DNA of 64,000 nt from NCBI RefSeq assembly GCF_033115175.1, contig NC_084827.1:175585401-175649400 (forward strand). The letters run 5' to 3'. A program made the translations under genes and the position numbers. The notes below the pieces were generated by a model, which ran no database searches, was not told where the DNA came from, and saw only the letters and a list, made by a program, of their open reading frames with translations. Shown here in pieces: positions 43,286-55,459 of the stretch; position 1 is the first letter of the stretch; every line of letters begins with the position of its first letter. This DNA is from Lepus europaeus. Its lineage: Eukaryota; Chordata; Mammalia; Lagomorpha; Leporidae.

Positions 43286-46200
43286 AGAGACAAGAGACAG
43301 AGAGAGAGAGCATCCTGAATCCCAGGAGAGGAGCCCCAGGGGCACCAAGAACTCCAGTACAGCAGGGGCATTCCCCTCCGGGTTCTGTCGTCCCTTGGCG
43401 GCCACCCAGTGGTAGAAGCCGTGTCCCCAGCAAGTCTCTGAGCCACCCAGTGTCCTGTCAGTAAACTCCTGGCTGCCAGGATTAGCCAGAATTTTTCCAG
43501 TTGCTTGTGTAACAGTTTAATTGAAGGGTATTATATCTGATTCATGGGTATAATCTAAAAACAGCTTAATTCTTCCTTCCCCACTCACTTCCTTTTAAAA
43601 CCTGTTCCGTGAGATTGGCTCCTCCTTAACCCTGGATAAAATCAAAGGTAGGGTTTTTGTGTTTTCTGGCCAAGATAATTAAAATTCCTTGAGTCACTTT
43701 TAGCCACAGAGATCCAATTTCAGTGATTGCAATTTCCAGTTATGAAAAACAGTGAGACTTCAGATGCCACCGGAAGCCAGAGCGGCTCCCCTGCCTGGGT
43801 GCAGACCTGCGCCACGCAGGAAACCCACACGGGGCCAGCTGCTCGCCCACGCCCCTGCCTCCTGCTCCACGCCTGCTCCCCCGCACCAGGCTCCTGGGCT
43901 GCTCCACGTTTGGGGCAGGCCGGCGGGGAGAGGAGAGGCCGGGAAGATCACTGGCAATACCTGGCACCAGTCCGCCTCCCTGGGGAGAGGCTCAGTGAGA
44001 CTCTGACCCTCCCGCTCCCCTCCAGCTTCATCTTCTGGCCTGTGTCTAAGGCACTGGGTCCAGCCTCTGAGCCGTGCACACGCCCTTGGCCGAGCCAGCA
44101 GCACAGCCTGGTCCAAGTGCATGGGCGCCTTGCTCCGGGCTGCCAGCAGGTGGTCCTGCCCTGCCTCCCCTCCCGTAGCTTTCCCAGGAGCTTTTCACAG
44201 TCACACACCTATCCATCCACAAGGTCCTCCTGCCCAGCAGCCGGGGCACATGGTGAGGTCTCCAGACGTCTCTTTGAAGCCCCTCTGGCTAGGCATGAGG
44301 CCGAGGGGTGGGCCGTGGAGCACGAATTCGTTTCTCCCCTCTTAGCCTCAGTGAGAGCTGGGAGACGGGGCTTGGCCAGAGCTGCAGGATGAGCTTGGGG
44401 TCATGGCCCTGGGCAGCCATGCATTGTGGAAGGTGGGACCGGTGGGCACAACCCCCCTTCTCCCTGGAGCTCCCCTCAGGGGATGGGGGTAGGAGCAGCC
44501 AGCGCCCCCTGTGGTCTGTGTGGCCACAGCTGACCTCCCAGGCACCTACACAGGCATCCCTTCCCCGGGCGAAATCAGCTGGGTGGGGAGAGGGAAGAGA
44601 AGGCGACAGGTGGGGAGTCGGGAGTATTTCAGAGGAGAGCCGTCCCCACCCCATGTCACCCCACCGGGTAGGTCACAGCGCCGGGGCCTCGAGGATTCTG
44701 TGGGCCTGCAGGGGGGCAGTCAGAACCAACCCCCCAGCCTAGGCGCTCCCCAGGCCTCTCTGAGGGAGTCCCCCATAACATGGACCACGGGGCAGATCCA
44801 GGTGTTCAGAAATGCCCGGTTAATGGGGCCAGGGAAGGCCTGGGGGCCTAAGGTGCTGAGGTGGGGGCTGTGTGGTGGTTGGGGGAGGCGGGATACCCAC
44901 CCTCTCAGGTGTGCCGCTGGTCCCAGGCACCACGGGGGCATCAAGCCCTGGCCCCTCTCAGGCCCTGTGACCCTGGGAGACCCAGGCCCACCCTGGGGGG
45001 TCCCTTCACAAGCAGAGTGGCGCACACCCTAGCAGGGCCCCAGCTCCTGCTTCTGGTCCCCAGGGCTCCCGGCCAGGCCTTGCCGAGCAGAGCCCAGGAT
45101 GGCTTCCAGTTGGATCACCTCCGGCTTGGTCTTTTTGTTGCTGGTAATGAGCCTCGCGGTTATCAGAATCACAGCAAACGCAGTGTGGGGAGAGTTGTGC
45201 CAGGCCCCACGCGGGCAGTTAGGGCCCAGGGAAGCCACGCCCTGGCTCGGGAGGGCTGTGCTCCCCCAGTTTTGTGGGGTGGCCATGTCCCCACCAAAAC
45301 ATCAGGCACCCAGCAGGTGTGCCTTCCACTCCACCACCGGCATCTCACGGTGCCCCCCGACATGGGCACACATGGCCCAGGCTGCCCAGGAAGGGCCCCA
45401 GCACGGACACTGGGGGCCTGCTGCATCGGTGGCATCACCACCTCCCTGTTTCTCAGTTAGTGATGGGTTTCTCCTCACCCCATCAAGGCCCAGATGGCTT
45501 CCTGCTTCCCCGGGGAAGCTTCCTCCACGGTCCTGGTCCAGGGAGATCATTGCTGCTTCCCTCGGCACCATCCAGAATTCCCAGCGCAGTGCCTCCTCAG
45601 TGCCCCACCACTGCCAGGCACCGCCTCACTCTGCCACACGGCTGCTTGCATCCGCTGATGCTCTGGAGCCGGCGAGGTGTGCACCTCATTCTGCTGGGCG
45701 TGCAAGTGGACTCAGCAACCCAGAGCGCGTCAACCGGGCAGGCAGGTGCTTGAGTGTCGTGAGGCCAGGTGTCCCACAGAAGGTGACCACACTGTCCCAG
45801 CTCGCCTGGGACTGTCTGAGCTTTAGCACCGAGTGTCACGCACCCTGAGAAAGCAACGTGGGACAGCCGGTCGCCCTGCTCAGCAGCCAGGAGAGAGGAG
45901 GGTGCTGTCAGTGACGCCCCTTCTGCACCAAGGGACGTTGGCTGCACAGTCAGCCCAGGTCCCATCTCCGCAGTAGATGGAGCTCCTGCTATGTGCCAAG
46001 CTCTCTGTGCAATCTGAGGGATCCAGAATAGGACCCAGTTCCCCTCACTCCAGAGCTGTTCAGAGCAGGGTTTGGGAGAGATTTGTTTTGCAAAGGGCCA
46101 AAGTCATCAGTCCTCTGTGAGCCACACAGTCTCGGCCAGGACCACCCAGCTCTGCCGCTGTGGCGTGAGACCTGCACAGATGGCACCCATGAGCCTGACT

Positions 46201-47383
46201 GTGCGCCAGGAAGTCTTCCCAGCCAGCAGCTCCAGGAGAGAGGTGGGGACAGACACACGAAGCCTCCGCACTCCTGCCAGGGCCCTGCTGGAGGCACCAG
46301 CGCCAGGCGGCCCCACAGGCAGTCTCGTGGTGCGTCCCACGGCCCCATCTCTCCTGCCATCTTGGCTGGGTCAGCCGCCAGTCCGTAACCCAGGTGCAGC
46401 CCATCCTCAGGCGGCCACCACTGGACAGGGGCACACAGGCCACCTGCCCATGAGACACAGGCCATCAGCTGCAACAGGGGTGGCCAGACACAGAGGGCAG
46501 AGCAGAGCCCTAGACTCCCGGGAGTCCTCTCCACTCTCCAGGACTTGAGCCAATTTCCCTGCGCCTTGAGGCCCAGCCGGGGGAGGCCCCACTGTGAACC
46601 TGACCTGGGCTCCCACACAGCCTTGCCCTGGAGCTGAGAGTCCCAGCCTCTTTATGTCCGTGTTCTCCTTACGATAAAGCATTCTCTCCCCACCCCTCTC
46701 TCTCTCTCCTTCTCTCTCCAATTCTATAATTTTTAGTAAATTTATAAAGTTGGCAACCATTGTCCCATCCATTCTGTATAACAAACCTGCTTTTCCCGAA
46801 GGGACCCAAGTGAGTTCCCTGCACCAAAGACCCTCACTCACTCAATGCATTGTGGGAACACAGAGCAGGGACCACCCCCCCCCCCCAACCTGGGACCTGG
46901 GGACGGGTGTCAGGGGACTTTCTGGAGAGACTTAGGCACAGGTGAGAATCCCGTGGGAGATGTGGGAGGCGGGTCCACAGCAGCTGGGCCAGGTGCCTGC
47001 TGCCACAGGCTATCCGATGTGCCCGCCAGCACCTACCCCTGCCCCTCCGTGCCCTCCTGCGGCAGCCGCCACCCACGGTCATGTCCCTGGACTAGGCCTC
47101 AGAGGCCAGCTGCACGGTCTTCCACAGCCCCACCGCAGGAAGGGAGGAACATGGGCTCTATGGCTGGGGCAGGGTGACAGGGGCTTTGCCGGGTGCAGCA
47201 CCGCAGACGTCTTGTCCAAGAACCGACTCCCCAGGGCGTCCCAAGGAGTCCAGGTGGGAAGGTCCCGGAGCTCTGCACCTGCCGTTCTGAGGGTTCTGGA
47301 GCTTGGGGGTGGGGTCTAGCCTGACAGCCTCCCTCTCTGCCCCCCTAGAGAGAGCATCCCCATGTCCTGTCCACAGCCCAGAG
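43286..47383. other. Intergenic, no gene, two old repeat traces
   Basis: Mostly unique GC-rich sequence. 43490-43740 is AT-rich and repeat-free. An L2-like trace lies at about 45970-46045 ('ctgctatgtgccaagctctc'), and a 12-base C run at 46875-46886. A 249-codon + frame at 45099 has a hydrophobic start but no family resemblance and no exon context. Confidence 0.4.
46080..46210. mobile_element. Old DNA transposon fragment (hAT-like)
   Basis: 'ttttgcaaagggccaaagtc', 'tgtgagccacacagtctcgg' and 'cccagctctgccgctgtggc' follow the widespread mammalian 'aaagggccagatagtaaat ... gggccatacggtctctgtc ... ctctgccgttgtagc' repeat. The exact family is not named. Confidence 0.45.
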
Positions 47384-47687
47384 CCTGCAGTGCCTGCATC
47401 CCATGTGGGCACTGGTTCGAGTCCCGACTGCTCCACTTCCCATCCAGCTCCCTGCTGATGCATATGGAAAAGCAGTGGAAGATGGCCCAAATCCTTGGGC
47501 CCCTGCACCCACGTGGGAGACCTGGAAAAAGCTTCTGGCTCCTGGCTTCAGCGTGGCCCAGCTCCAGTCATTGCAGCCATTTGAGGAGTGAACCAGGGGA
47601 TGGAAGACCTCTCTTTCCTGTTCTCTCTCTCTCTGTATCTCTGCCTTTCAACTAAATAAATAAATCTTTAAAAAAAAAAAAAAAAAG
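47384..47687 (+). mobile_element. CSINE, 5' truncated
   Basis: C repeat beginning inside the head ('gcctgcagtgcctgcatccc') and ending 'aataaataaatctttaaa' with a long A run. Confidence 0.9.
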
Positions 47688-48672
47688 AGTAGTCTTACGA
47701 GGAGTTCACTGGGCTTGCAGGGCACACAATGGCCTGGGTCTTCATCACTCTGACCCAGCAGAAGGGACAGCAGATTGCAATGATCTCCATGGCTCCTCAG
47801 TGGAGGACAATGGAGTGTGGCAGAGGTCTGTCCGAGTGTGGGGCAGACGCCAGTCAGTCTTTCTTCTTCCTACAGTGAGTTTAGTTTGGGAGAGCTCAGG
47901 GGAGGGACCAGTGGTGCTCCGGACTCGGTGTGGACACGGGAACTGGCCCAAAGCCTCTCCATGCACAAGGAGTGGGAGACACGCAGGAAGCTCAGCACCG
48001 ATCTCGGGGGCTCGCTTTCTGGCATCCCCCCCCACATGGAGCACCCCAGCAATTCCTTTCTCCCTGACAGGGCAAGTGACACAGGCTGATCTGGGAGGGG
48101 GTGACCTCACTGAAGGCAGGGGCCAGGGAGGTAGACTCCAAGCGCAGCAACATAGAGGCACCCCCAGCCCCCGCTCTGCCTGTCCACCCCACCTTGCCCC
48201 TTGCCCGGTTTGCGGATTTCAAATGCAGTTCACCTGTGCCTCCTGGTGCACTTGCAAAGGCTTAGAGGTGCTTCTAGAACTGTTCCTCCCATGGTTACTT
48301 CTTTGAACTACAGCTCTGCTCCCGGTCCCCAGGCAAAGAGTCCTAGGAAGAAGGTCAGCTGTGGCCCAGCACTTAAACCAGGGGCTGCCTCTTCCTATCT
48401 AAGAGCAGGTGCAAAACAGTAGGAAGAGACAGGCGGGTGGAAAGGAGGGAAACCCCGGCCATGCCAAAGGCAGGATCTGTTGGGAGTGGCTGGGCCTCGG
48501 AGCTGTTTTCTGGGGAGACAGGAGCCCCAAGGACTTTGACATAAGGCTGAGTAAGGTCCCCTCTGAGAGGGGCTCTTGTTACAGCACTGGTGCGGGAAGA
48601 CAGTGCCTGCAATGAAAGTGGACACGGAACGAGGGTGGTGAGGCTGCCAGTGCTGTGGCCCCCTCTTAACTC
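47688..48672. other. Intergenic, nothing recognised
   Basis: Unique sequence without exon-like or repeat features that I can name. Confidence 0.4.
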
Positions 48673-48689
48673 GGATCTTTTATCTTCTT

Positions 48690-49042
48690 CTTCTTCTTTT
48701 TTTTTTTTTTTTGACAGGCAGAGTGGACAGTGAGAGAGAGAGACAGAGAGAAAGGTCTTCCTTTGCCGTTGGTTCACCCTCCAATGGCCGCCGCGGTTCG
48801 CGCGCTGCGGCCGGCGCACCGCGCTGATCCGAAGCCGGGAGCCAGGTGCTTCTCCTGGTCTCCCATGTGGGTGCAGGGCCCAAGCACTTGGGCCATCCTC
48901 CACTGCACTCCCTGGCCACAGCAGAGAGCTGGCCTGGAAGAGGGGCAACCGGGACAGGATCGGTGCCCCGACTGGGACTAGAACCCGGTGTGCCGGCGCC
49001 GCAAGGCGGAGGATTAGCCTAGTGAGCTGCGGCGCCGGTCAA
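48690..49042 (-). mobile_element. Young CSINE with 17-bp target duplication
   Basis: Near-consensus antisense C repeat flanked by ggatcttttatcttctt at 48673-48689 and 49043-49059. Confidence 0.95.
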
Positions 49043-49059
49043 GGATCTTTTATCTTCTT

Positions 49060-50206
49060 AATTCGTTGCTGTGGCCCCTGATAATGAGCCACACCCAGGG
49101 CTCCTCGGTAGTCCCCCGTGGAGGTCAGCTTTGCTTTCTGGCCCCTGCGAGGGAGCCAGGAAGGTGGACAAGGGCTCCCTCAGCCCCCGGCTGCTGTTTC
49201 TCACTGCCGTCGCCAGGTGTCGCTGTGGAAGCTCGGAGGAGGCTGACGCCCGCAGAGGCCGGGGTGCGGTGCTGGTCTCGGTTGGGGTCTGGAACTCCTG
49301 CCAGTCCGCTTTCTTCCCAACTCAGCCACTGCTTCCCAAAGCACGGGCCCTGGGGCAGGGGCGGGGAGTGGAGACTGTCCAGCATCAGCCACGCCCCAGG
49401 CTGCCCTCGGCCTCTGCCCCTTTACGTGGTCGACGCGACATCAGCCAAGCCTGTTCCTCCAGGTGGTTTCCTTTTGGGGACTCTTTGCCTGCCCTGCCGC
49501 GGATCTTTGGGTCACCCTAGCACACCTGGCTTTACGCTTTAGAGATCGAGAGTTGCTTTCAGAGAGCCGCAGGGACCCTCACCCACAGGGCAACGCCCCA
49601 GCTTCTGCCAAGCCCCACAAGCACAAGTCCTGGGTCAGCCCAAACCTCAAGAGAGGGAGGATGGGAGCAGAGTGGCCCTCATTTGCATAATCAAGAGGGC
49701 ACACCTGAAAGAACACGTGTGCCCAGGTACCCCAAACCGGAAGTTCTCAGCCTGGGGATCTGCAGCAGAAGACACCACACACTTACCGCCAGTCCTCACC
49801 AGCCGGGCTACACTGCTTTCCCTTATGCCCGCGGGCCCCAGCCCAAAGCCTGGGACCTGCCGCTCCCTGCAGTGCTCACGGGGATTTTCGTGTCGCGCCA
49901 CACTCGCGGCAGGCATCTGCAACTATTTGGTGACCGGACTTTGTCACGATTGGGGTCCTTGGTGAGACCGTGCGTTCTGATTTCCCGGGACGACCAGGGC
50001 TCGCCAGACCGCAGGAGGGGGCTCCACGCACAAAACAGGTGGAGAGGAGCTTTCAGAGTAGCCCGCTGAGATTCTGAGAGCTAGTGACTTTGGAACCCTC
50101 TCTGTGTGCCAGGCGTTGCCTGCGTGGGTAGAGCTGTTTTCCAGTTAAAGCCAAGACACTCAGCTGTGATCACACCTTGGCCAGCACTGGAGACAGGGTT
50201 TTGTTT
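49060..50206. other. Intergenic, nothing recognised
   Basis: GC-rich unique sequence; overlapping open frames on both strands without domains. Confidence 0.4.
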
Positions 50207-50510
50207 TTGTTTTTCAAGATTTGTTTATTTGATAAGCAGAGTTACAGAGAGAGAGGGACACACACACACACACATCTTCCATCCAATGGTTCACTCCCCA
50301 GGTGGCTGCAACAGCTGGAGCTGGGTCAGGCTATAGCCAGGAGTCAAGGACTCTGTTGAGGTCTCCCACATGGGTGGCAGGCACCCAAGCACTCGGGCTA
50401 CCTTCGACCGCCTTCCCAGGCACCTTAGCAGGGAGCTAGATTGGAAGCAGCCAGGACTGGAACCAGCTTCATATGGGGATGCCGACGTCACAGGCCGTGC
50501 CGGAACCGTT
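50207..50510 (-). mobile_element. CSINE
   Basis: Antisense C repeat with a short (CA)n at about 50259-50273; the head is partly decayed. Confidence 0.85.
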
Positions 50511-50741
50511 GTGCCCGAAGGCTGGCAGCCTGGAGCCAGGATACAGCCTTGACCTTCAGGCACCAGGCAGCCAGAGTCTGACGAACTTGGCTGCCTCCCC
50601 CAGGGCCTGGGCCAGATAAGGCCAGGGGAGGGACGTGGTCTTGGGAGTCCCTCACTCAGCCTGCAGGGGGCAGCCTTGGCCTGAATGGTCTGTCCTGCAC
50701 TATGCAAGCATTGGTAAATAATAGTTGCCTTCTATAAAACT

Positions 50742-51013
50742 GCTTTATTAAGTGTGACAGAGAAAGAGAGACACAGAGACAGACAGAGAGATCTTCCATT
50801 GCTGGCTCACTCCCCAAGTGGGAGAAAGAGCTGGGACTGTTACGTAGGTGGCAGGGGCCCAAATACTTGAGCCATCACCCACTTCCTTCCCAGGCATATT
50901 AACAGGGAACTGGATCAGAAGGAGAGTAGCCAGGATTCGAACCACACTCTTATAGGGGACACAGGTGTCGCAAATGGCAGCTTAACCCTCTGTGCTGTAA
51001 CACTAGCCCCTGA
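50742..51013 (-). mobile_element. CSINE
   Basis: Antisense, slightly shortened C repeat ending 'gtgctgtaacactagcccct'. Confidence 0.87.
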
Positions 51014-51975
51014 ATACTATTTTCTCAATCTCATTAACAACTAAGTACTAAGCTGGGTCCGAGGACCCCGGCCAAGACAGGAGAGGAGCCCTGGAGATGT
51101 GATGTATGCATTGGAGCCTGGAGTAGGGCATCACTCCCTGGTGTCCCTGGTGTCCCTGCAGCCTTCTCGGTCTGTCCCCTGCATGTCGCTCTCCTGGGAG
51201 TCATGGAGCACCAGCCACAGTGCTGGGGAAGCCTCCCTGCCGGGGAAGACCCCCCAGCCCCGTCCTTGAGCTGCTCCTTCCTAACAAGTCCCCTGCACTG
51301 GCCCTGGGGGCCTCTGTAGCTGTCCGAAGCAAAGGGAGATGCCAGCAGCCAGGAAGGCTGGAGCCAGCCTGGACAGTGGCCGAGGCCCTGCGAGGCAGAC
51401 ACCCGGGCCTGACTGTCCCAAGGACCCGCACCCTGGGCACCCGGCCTCCAGCTGCCTGCCCTCCCCGACTGTCTTGGTGCAGCCCCCCATCTGTGATCCT
51501 CCTGGAACGAGATGTCTCACTCTGCCCCCCTGGTGGCCCCCACACCACCTCGGATTGGCCACCCTGCATCCTCAGGCCCCCAAGCACGCCCCTCCCAGGC
51601 CCACACTGGCCCCCAGAATAACTTGAGCTGAGTGCAAGCTGCCCACCGGGCTCCCGAGCTCCTATGGCTGCATCCCCGCCCTCCCGTGCCGTCCTCCCAA
51701 GGTTAGCTCCAGGACACTGCTGAACCGCTGAGCCCCAGGTCAGAGCAGGCGTCAGGGGGCAGGGCTTGGGCAGGGGCCAGACCCCCACAGTCCTGGCCAC
51801 TCGCACTGCAGGCCTGGGGAGGCTCCTTAGGAGCCCTGGTTAGTGCAGCAGCCAACATGGGAGGGGGCGTGAGTAGAGGGGTGCAGGGTGGGGGCTTGGG
51901 ACCTCCCACCACGGCTGCTCCTCTTGGCCTCTTACCTGTCAGTCTGCTGTGGCCCCTGACTCAAAGGCCAAGTGA
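51014..51975. other. Intergenic, nothing recognised
   Basis: GC-rich unique sequence with no exon or named repeat. Confidence 0.4.
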
Positions 51976-52226
51976 GGGGCCGGCGTCCACCTGCATTCCA
52001 CATGGGAGTGCCTGGGTTCTGCACCTGTTTCCTGCTAATGCAGACGCTGGGAACAGCAGGGATGGCTCAGGTATTTGGGTTCCTGCCCAGCCTGGCTGTT
52101 CCGGGTATTTAGGGAATGAACCAGCAGTTAGGGGCCCGTGCACTCGCTCGCTCTCTTTTTCTCTCTCTCTGTGAGCTGTGAGACCCGTCATGAGAGGCCA
52201 GCAGACACACACACACACACACACAC
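51976..52226 (+). mobile_element. Decayed CSINE plus (CA)n
   Basis: C-repeat head and body with deletions ('gaggggccggcgtccacctg', 'atttagggaatgaaccagca', CT run to 52172). An independent (CA)n lies at 52204-52226. Confidence 0.75.
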
Positions 52227-52536
52227 CTTTCTCTTGTCCTGTGATGCTCTGGGAAGCCCGGGGACTCTGTCAGTAAGAAAGCCATCGCCAGGTGAGACCT
52301 CTCAACCCGCACCTCCAAAGCCAATAGCCAAAATAAACCTGTTTTCTTTAGCAAGTAGCCTGCCCTATGCATTTCATTACCACAGTGAAAAACAGGTGAC
52401 CACAACGGGCATGTGGTCGGTCAGCTGACATGCAGCGCCCGGGAGGGGGGGTGTCGGCCACATGGGCCATCTGGGGTTGCACCTGTCCTAAATTCTCTGT
52501 GGTGCCTACTCTCTCTTCCACAAAACACAGCTTGAG

Positions 52537-52873
52537 GAGCCGGCGCTGTGGCATAGCGGGTAAAGCCACCACCTGCAGCGCCGGCATCCCATATGGGCGC
52601 CGGTTCAAGACCCGGCTACTCCTCTTCCGATCCAGCTCTCTGCTATGGCCTGGGAAAGCAGTGGAGGATGGCCCAAGTCCTTGGGCCCCTACACCCTCCC
52701 CATGGGAGACCCGGAAGAAGCTCCTGGCTCCTGGCTTCAGATCAGCGCAGCTCTGGTCGATGTAGCCAATTGGGGGTGAACCAGCGGGTGGAAGACTTTC
52801 TCTGACTGCCTCTGTCTCTCTGTAACTCCACCTTTCAAATAAACAAATAAATCTTTAAAATAAAATAAAATAA
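52537..52873 (+). mobile_element. CSINE
   Basis: C repeat from 'gagccggcgctgtggcatag' to an (AAAAT)n tail; well preserved. Confidence 0.92.
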
Positions 52874-53354
52874 GATCTCAAGCAAGAAACACACATGAGT
52901 GTGTCTGAGGGCTGTTGTCAGTAGGAACATGCAGCACCACTCCTGGCACAGCGCCCTGGTGGCCTCTGTGTGGCTGTGCCCTTTGCAGGTGCAGGTCTCT
53001 GGCCCTGCAGGGAGCATCTTGGTTACACAAGAGCCCCCAGAACGAAGGTGCAGTCTGAGCCCCCAAAGGTGAGCTCGGGGCCCCTCCCCCACACAGAGCC
53101 CTGGCCACTTTGGATTGACAGCGCTTCCGGTCTGATCCTGCCTCCTGGAGAAGGCGAGACTTTGCAGTGCAGAGGCCCACGCTTCCGCTTCCATCATGGG
53201 GCAGGATAAAGACCCCTCCCTCAGCAGCACCCCGGCAGGCCGGCTGCTGGCCTGGGAGGGGCGGCTCAGGCCCGATGCGGGGGCCGAGTCCTCCACTTCA
53301 AGCTGCCAGAGCCCCCCTTGATCTGTGTAAAAGTCCACGCTTCCCCAAACAGCC
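52874..53354. other. Intergenic, nothing recognised
   Basis: Unique GC-rich sequence up to the target-site repeat of the solo LTR. Confidence 0.4.
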
Positions 53355-53360
53355 GTTCAG

Positions 53361-53678
53361 TGTGGTGGAATGAGAAGGCCATGCCAAGATGGCCACTGGC
53401 AAGCCAGCGTCAGTTACTCAGGAATGGCTTCAAAACCCCCTGGGAAACCACCTGGCAATGGAGCCTGCCTGGCAACGGGCTGTGATTGGTTAGGGTATAG
53501 ACCGCCCCTTGACCGGATTGGCTGCCTCCACTATATAAGCTGCTGTACCAACTGAAATAAATGAGTCTGCAGGCTGCTCGCCTCTGGCCTGCTTTCACCT
53601 ACTCCTGGGGTCTGTGTGGTGACTCTGCACCTCTTGCCCCCACCGCGCTCCTCCTCTCAGAACGAATCCACAGCAACA
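53361..53678 (+). mobile_element. Solo LTR of an endogenous retrovirus (fossil)
   Basis: 318 bp bounded by TG at the start (tgtggtggaatgag) and CA at the end (cacagcaaca). It is flanked by the 6-bp direct repeat gttcag at 53355-53360 and 53679-53684. A TATA-like box (tatataag, about 53532) is followed by AATAAA (about 53556), giving a + orientation with U3, a short R and U5. No internal retroviral sequence lies beside it, so it is a solo LTR left by recombination. The 6-bp duplication favours a class II (beta-like) ERV. The intact flanks suggest moderate to young age. Confidence 0.85.
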
Positions 53679-53916
53679 GTTCAGGGCTCTGTGTCTGGGG
53701 CTCCCTGAGAGGCAGTGCAGGTGGAACTTTGGGGGCGGGGCTTGGGGATCCTTGTGCCCCCTGTCCTCAACCATGGGTTTCTCACCAGGGCCCAGCCAGC
53801 TTCTTCTTGGCCCTGGAAGGCTGCCACCCACGGCACAGCTGAGCACACTCTGGTGGGGACAGCTCCATGCAGTTCCATCTCTCCTCATCGCCACACCACT
53901 GGCTCTGCCCAGTTTC

Positions 53917-53976
53917 CTTTTTTTTTTTAAATATGTGTTTATTTATTTGAAAGTCAGAGTTACACAAAGAGAGAAG

Positions 53977-54022
<46 letters not shown>

Positions 54023-54286
54023 GAGGTCTTCCATCCATTGGTTCACTCGCCAATTGGTTGCAACAGCCAGAGCTGCACCAATACAAAGCCAGGAGCCAGG
54101 AGCTTGTTCAAGGTCTCCCACGTGGGAGCAGGGGCCCAATCATGTGGGCCATCTTCTACTGTTTTCCCAGGCCATAGCAGAGAGCCGGATTGGAAGTGGA
54201 GCTGCCAGGACTAGAACCAGCACCCATATGGGATGCCGGCACGGCAGGCGGCAGCTTTACCTGCTACGCCACAGCACTGGCCCCTT
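53917..54286 (-). mobile_element. CSINE with 11-bp target duplication
   Basis: Antisense C repeat with a long (GA)n at about 53979-54015. Flanks tgcccagtttc at 53906-53916 and 54287-54297. Confidence 0.94.
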
Positions 54287-54301
54287 TGCCCAGTTTCTTA
54301 A

Positions 54302-54604
54302 AACCTTATTTGCACACTGAGTCAGAAGGCAGAGTGCCAGAGAGAGAGAGAGAAACAGAAAGAGAGATCTTACATCCCACTGGTTCACACCCCCTCTATA
54401 TGTCCACTGTAGCCAGGCCAAAATCAGGAGCCAGGAACACTCTCTGGGTCTCCCGCATGGGTGGCAGGGACCCAAGTACTTGGGTTGTCTTCTGCTCCTC
54501 CCAGGTGCATTAGCAGAAGCAGAGTAACCAGGGCTTGAACCAGCACTTGGCTATGGGATGCAGGGGCCGCAAGCCAGGACTTAACCCACAGAACACAACA
54601 CCCA
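54302..54604 (-). mobile_element. CSINE, older
   Basis: Diverged antisense C repeat, immediately after the preceding one, ending 'cacagaacacaacaccca'. Confidence 0.82.
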
Positions 54605-55459
54605 GGGTCTCCCTCACTCATCTTTTCTAACCTCCACGAGTCTCTGCGGTTGTCTAGCAGGACACAATTGCTGTTTATTTGCAGCAACAAGGTACAAGGA
54701 TGCCCTGGGGCTGGAGTCGATCTCACTATCCCAAATGTCCTTAGCATCCCCCAGCTGCTGAGAGCAATGACGCAGGTGGTACAGAGCTGGCGAACGCCCT
54801 TGAGGACACATTCTGCAAGTCACATCTTCCCCGGGGGACGTGGCCTACATGCGAGGTGGCTCCCGGGGTGCTCGGAGATGACTGTCCAGGAGCGAGGCTG
54901 TCCCCAGCCAGCCCTGGGCACCGCGGCAGCAACTGGGCTGTGCTGGGGATTGTGGGAATTCGGAGCAAGGGGCAGTGCAGGCCAGAGCCTAGGAGGTCAC
55001 ACTGGCCAGGAGCTCCCAACAGCAGGACTCACATGTGGGGAACTGAAAAGTGCTGACCTGACCTGAGGGGCTGGATGGCGTTGCAGGAGGTGGGAGAAGG
55101 GGGCCGTCGGAGGCTGGCCTCTGGGACACTGCAACCCTCCCTGGCCAGCAGGCCTCTTAGGCTGGACCTCCTGGGACAGGTGGCAGGAGCAGGGCAGGGG
55201 GCACCGTGGTGGACGTGTGGGGTCTGTGGTGCCCAGTTGCTGCCACGGGGAACGGAGCACCCGCAGCGGGTGGGGAGTAGACACTGGACTCCGCAGGGCC
55301 TGCCTCTTACCATTCGCTTCAGACCAGCTGAGCTCCTGGAGTGGGCCTGGGGGCCGCTCCCCAGAGCCTCACGCATGGCGTCTGCTTGGCCATTGAAGGG
55401 ACAGAGATTGTTGGGTCACCCTGCTGGGTGTCCCAAAGGTAGGCCAAGACGAGACACCC
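54605..55459. other. Intergenic, nothing recognised
   Basis: Unique GC-rich sequence beyond the probable GPR55 3' end. Nothing gene-like. Confidence 0.4.

Noticed and set aside
45099-45848. 249-codon + frame beginning with a hydrophobic, signal-like segment
   Set aside because: No family resemblance, no splice or poly(A) context, and overlapping open frames in other phases.
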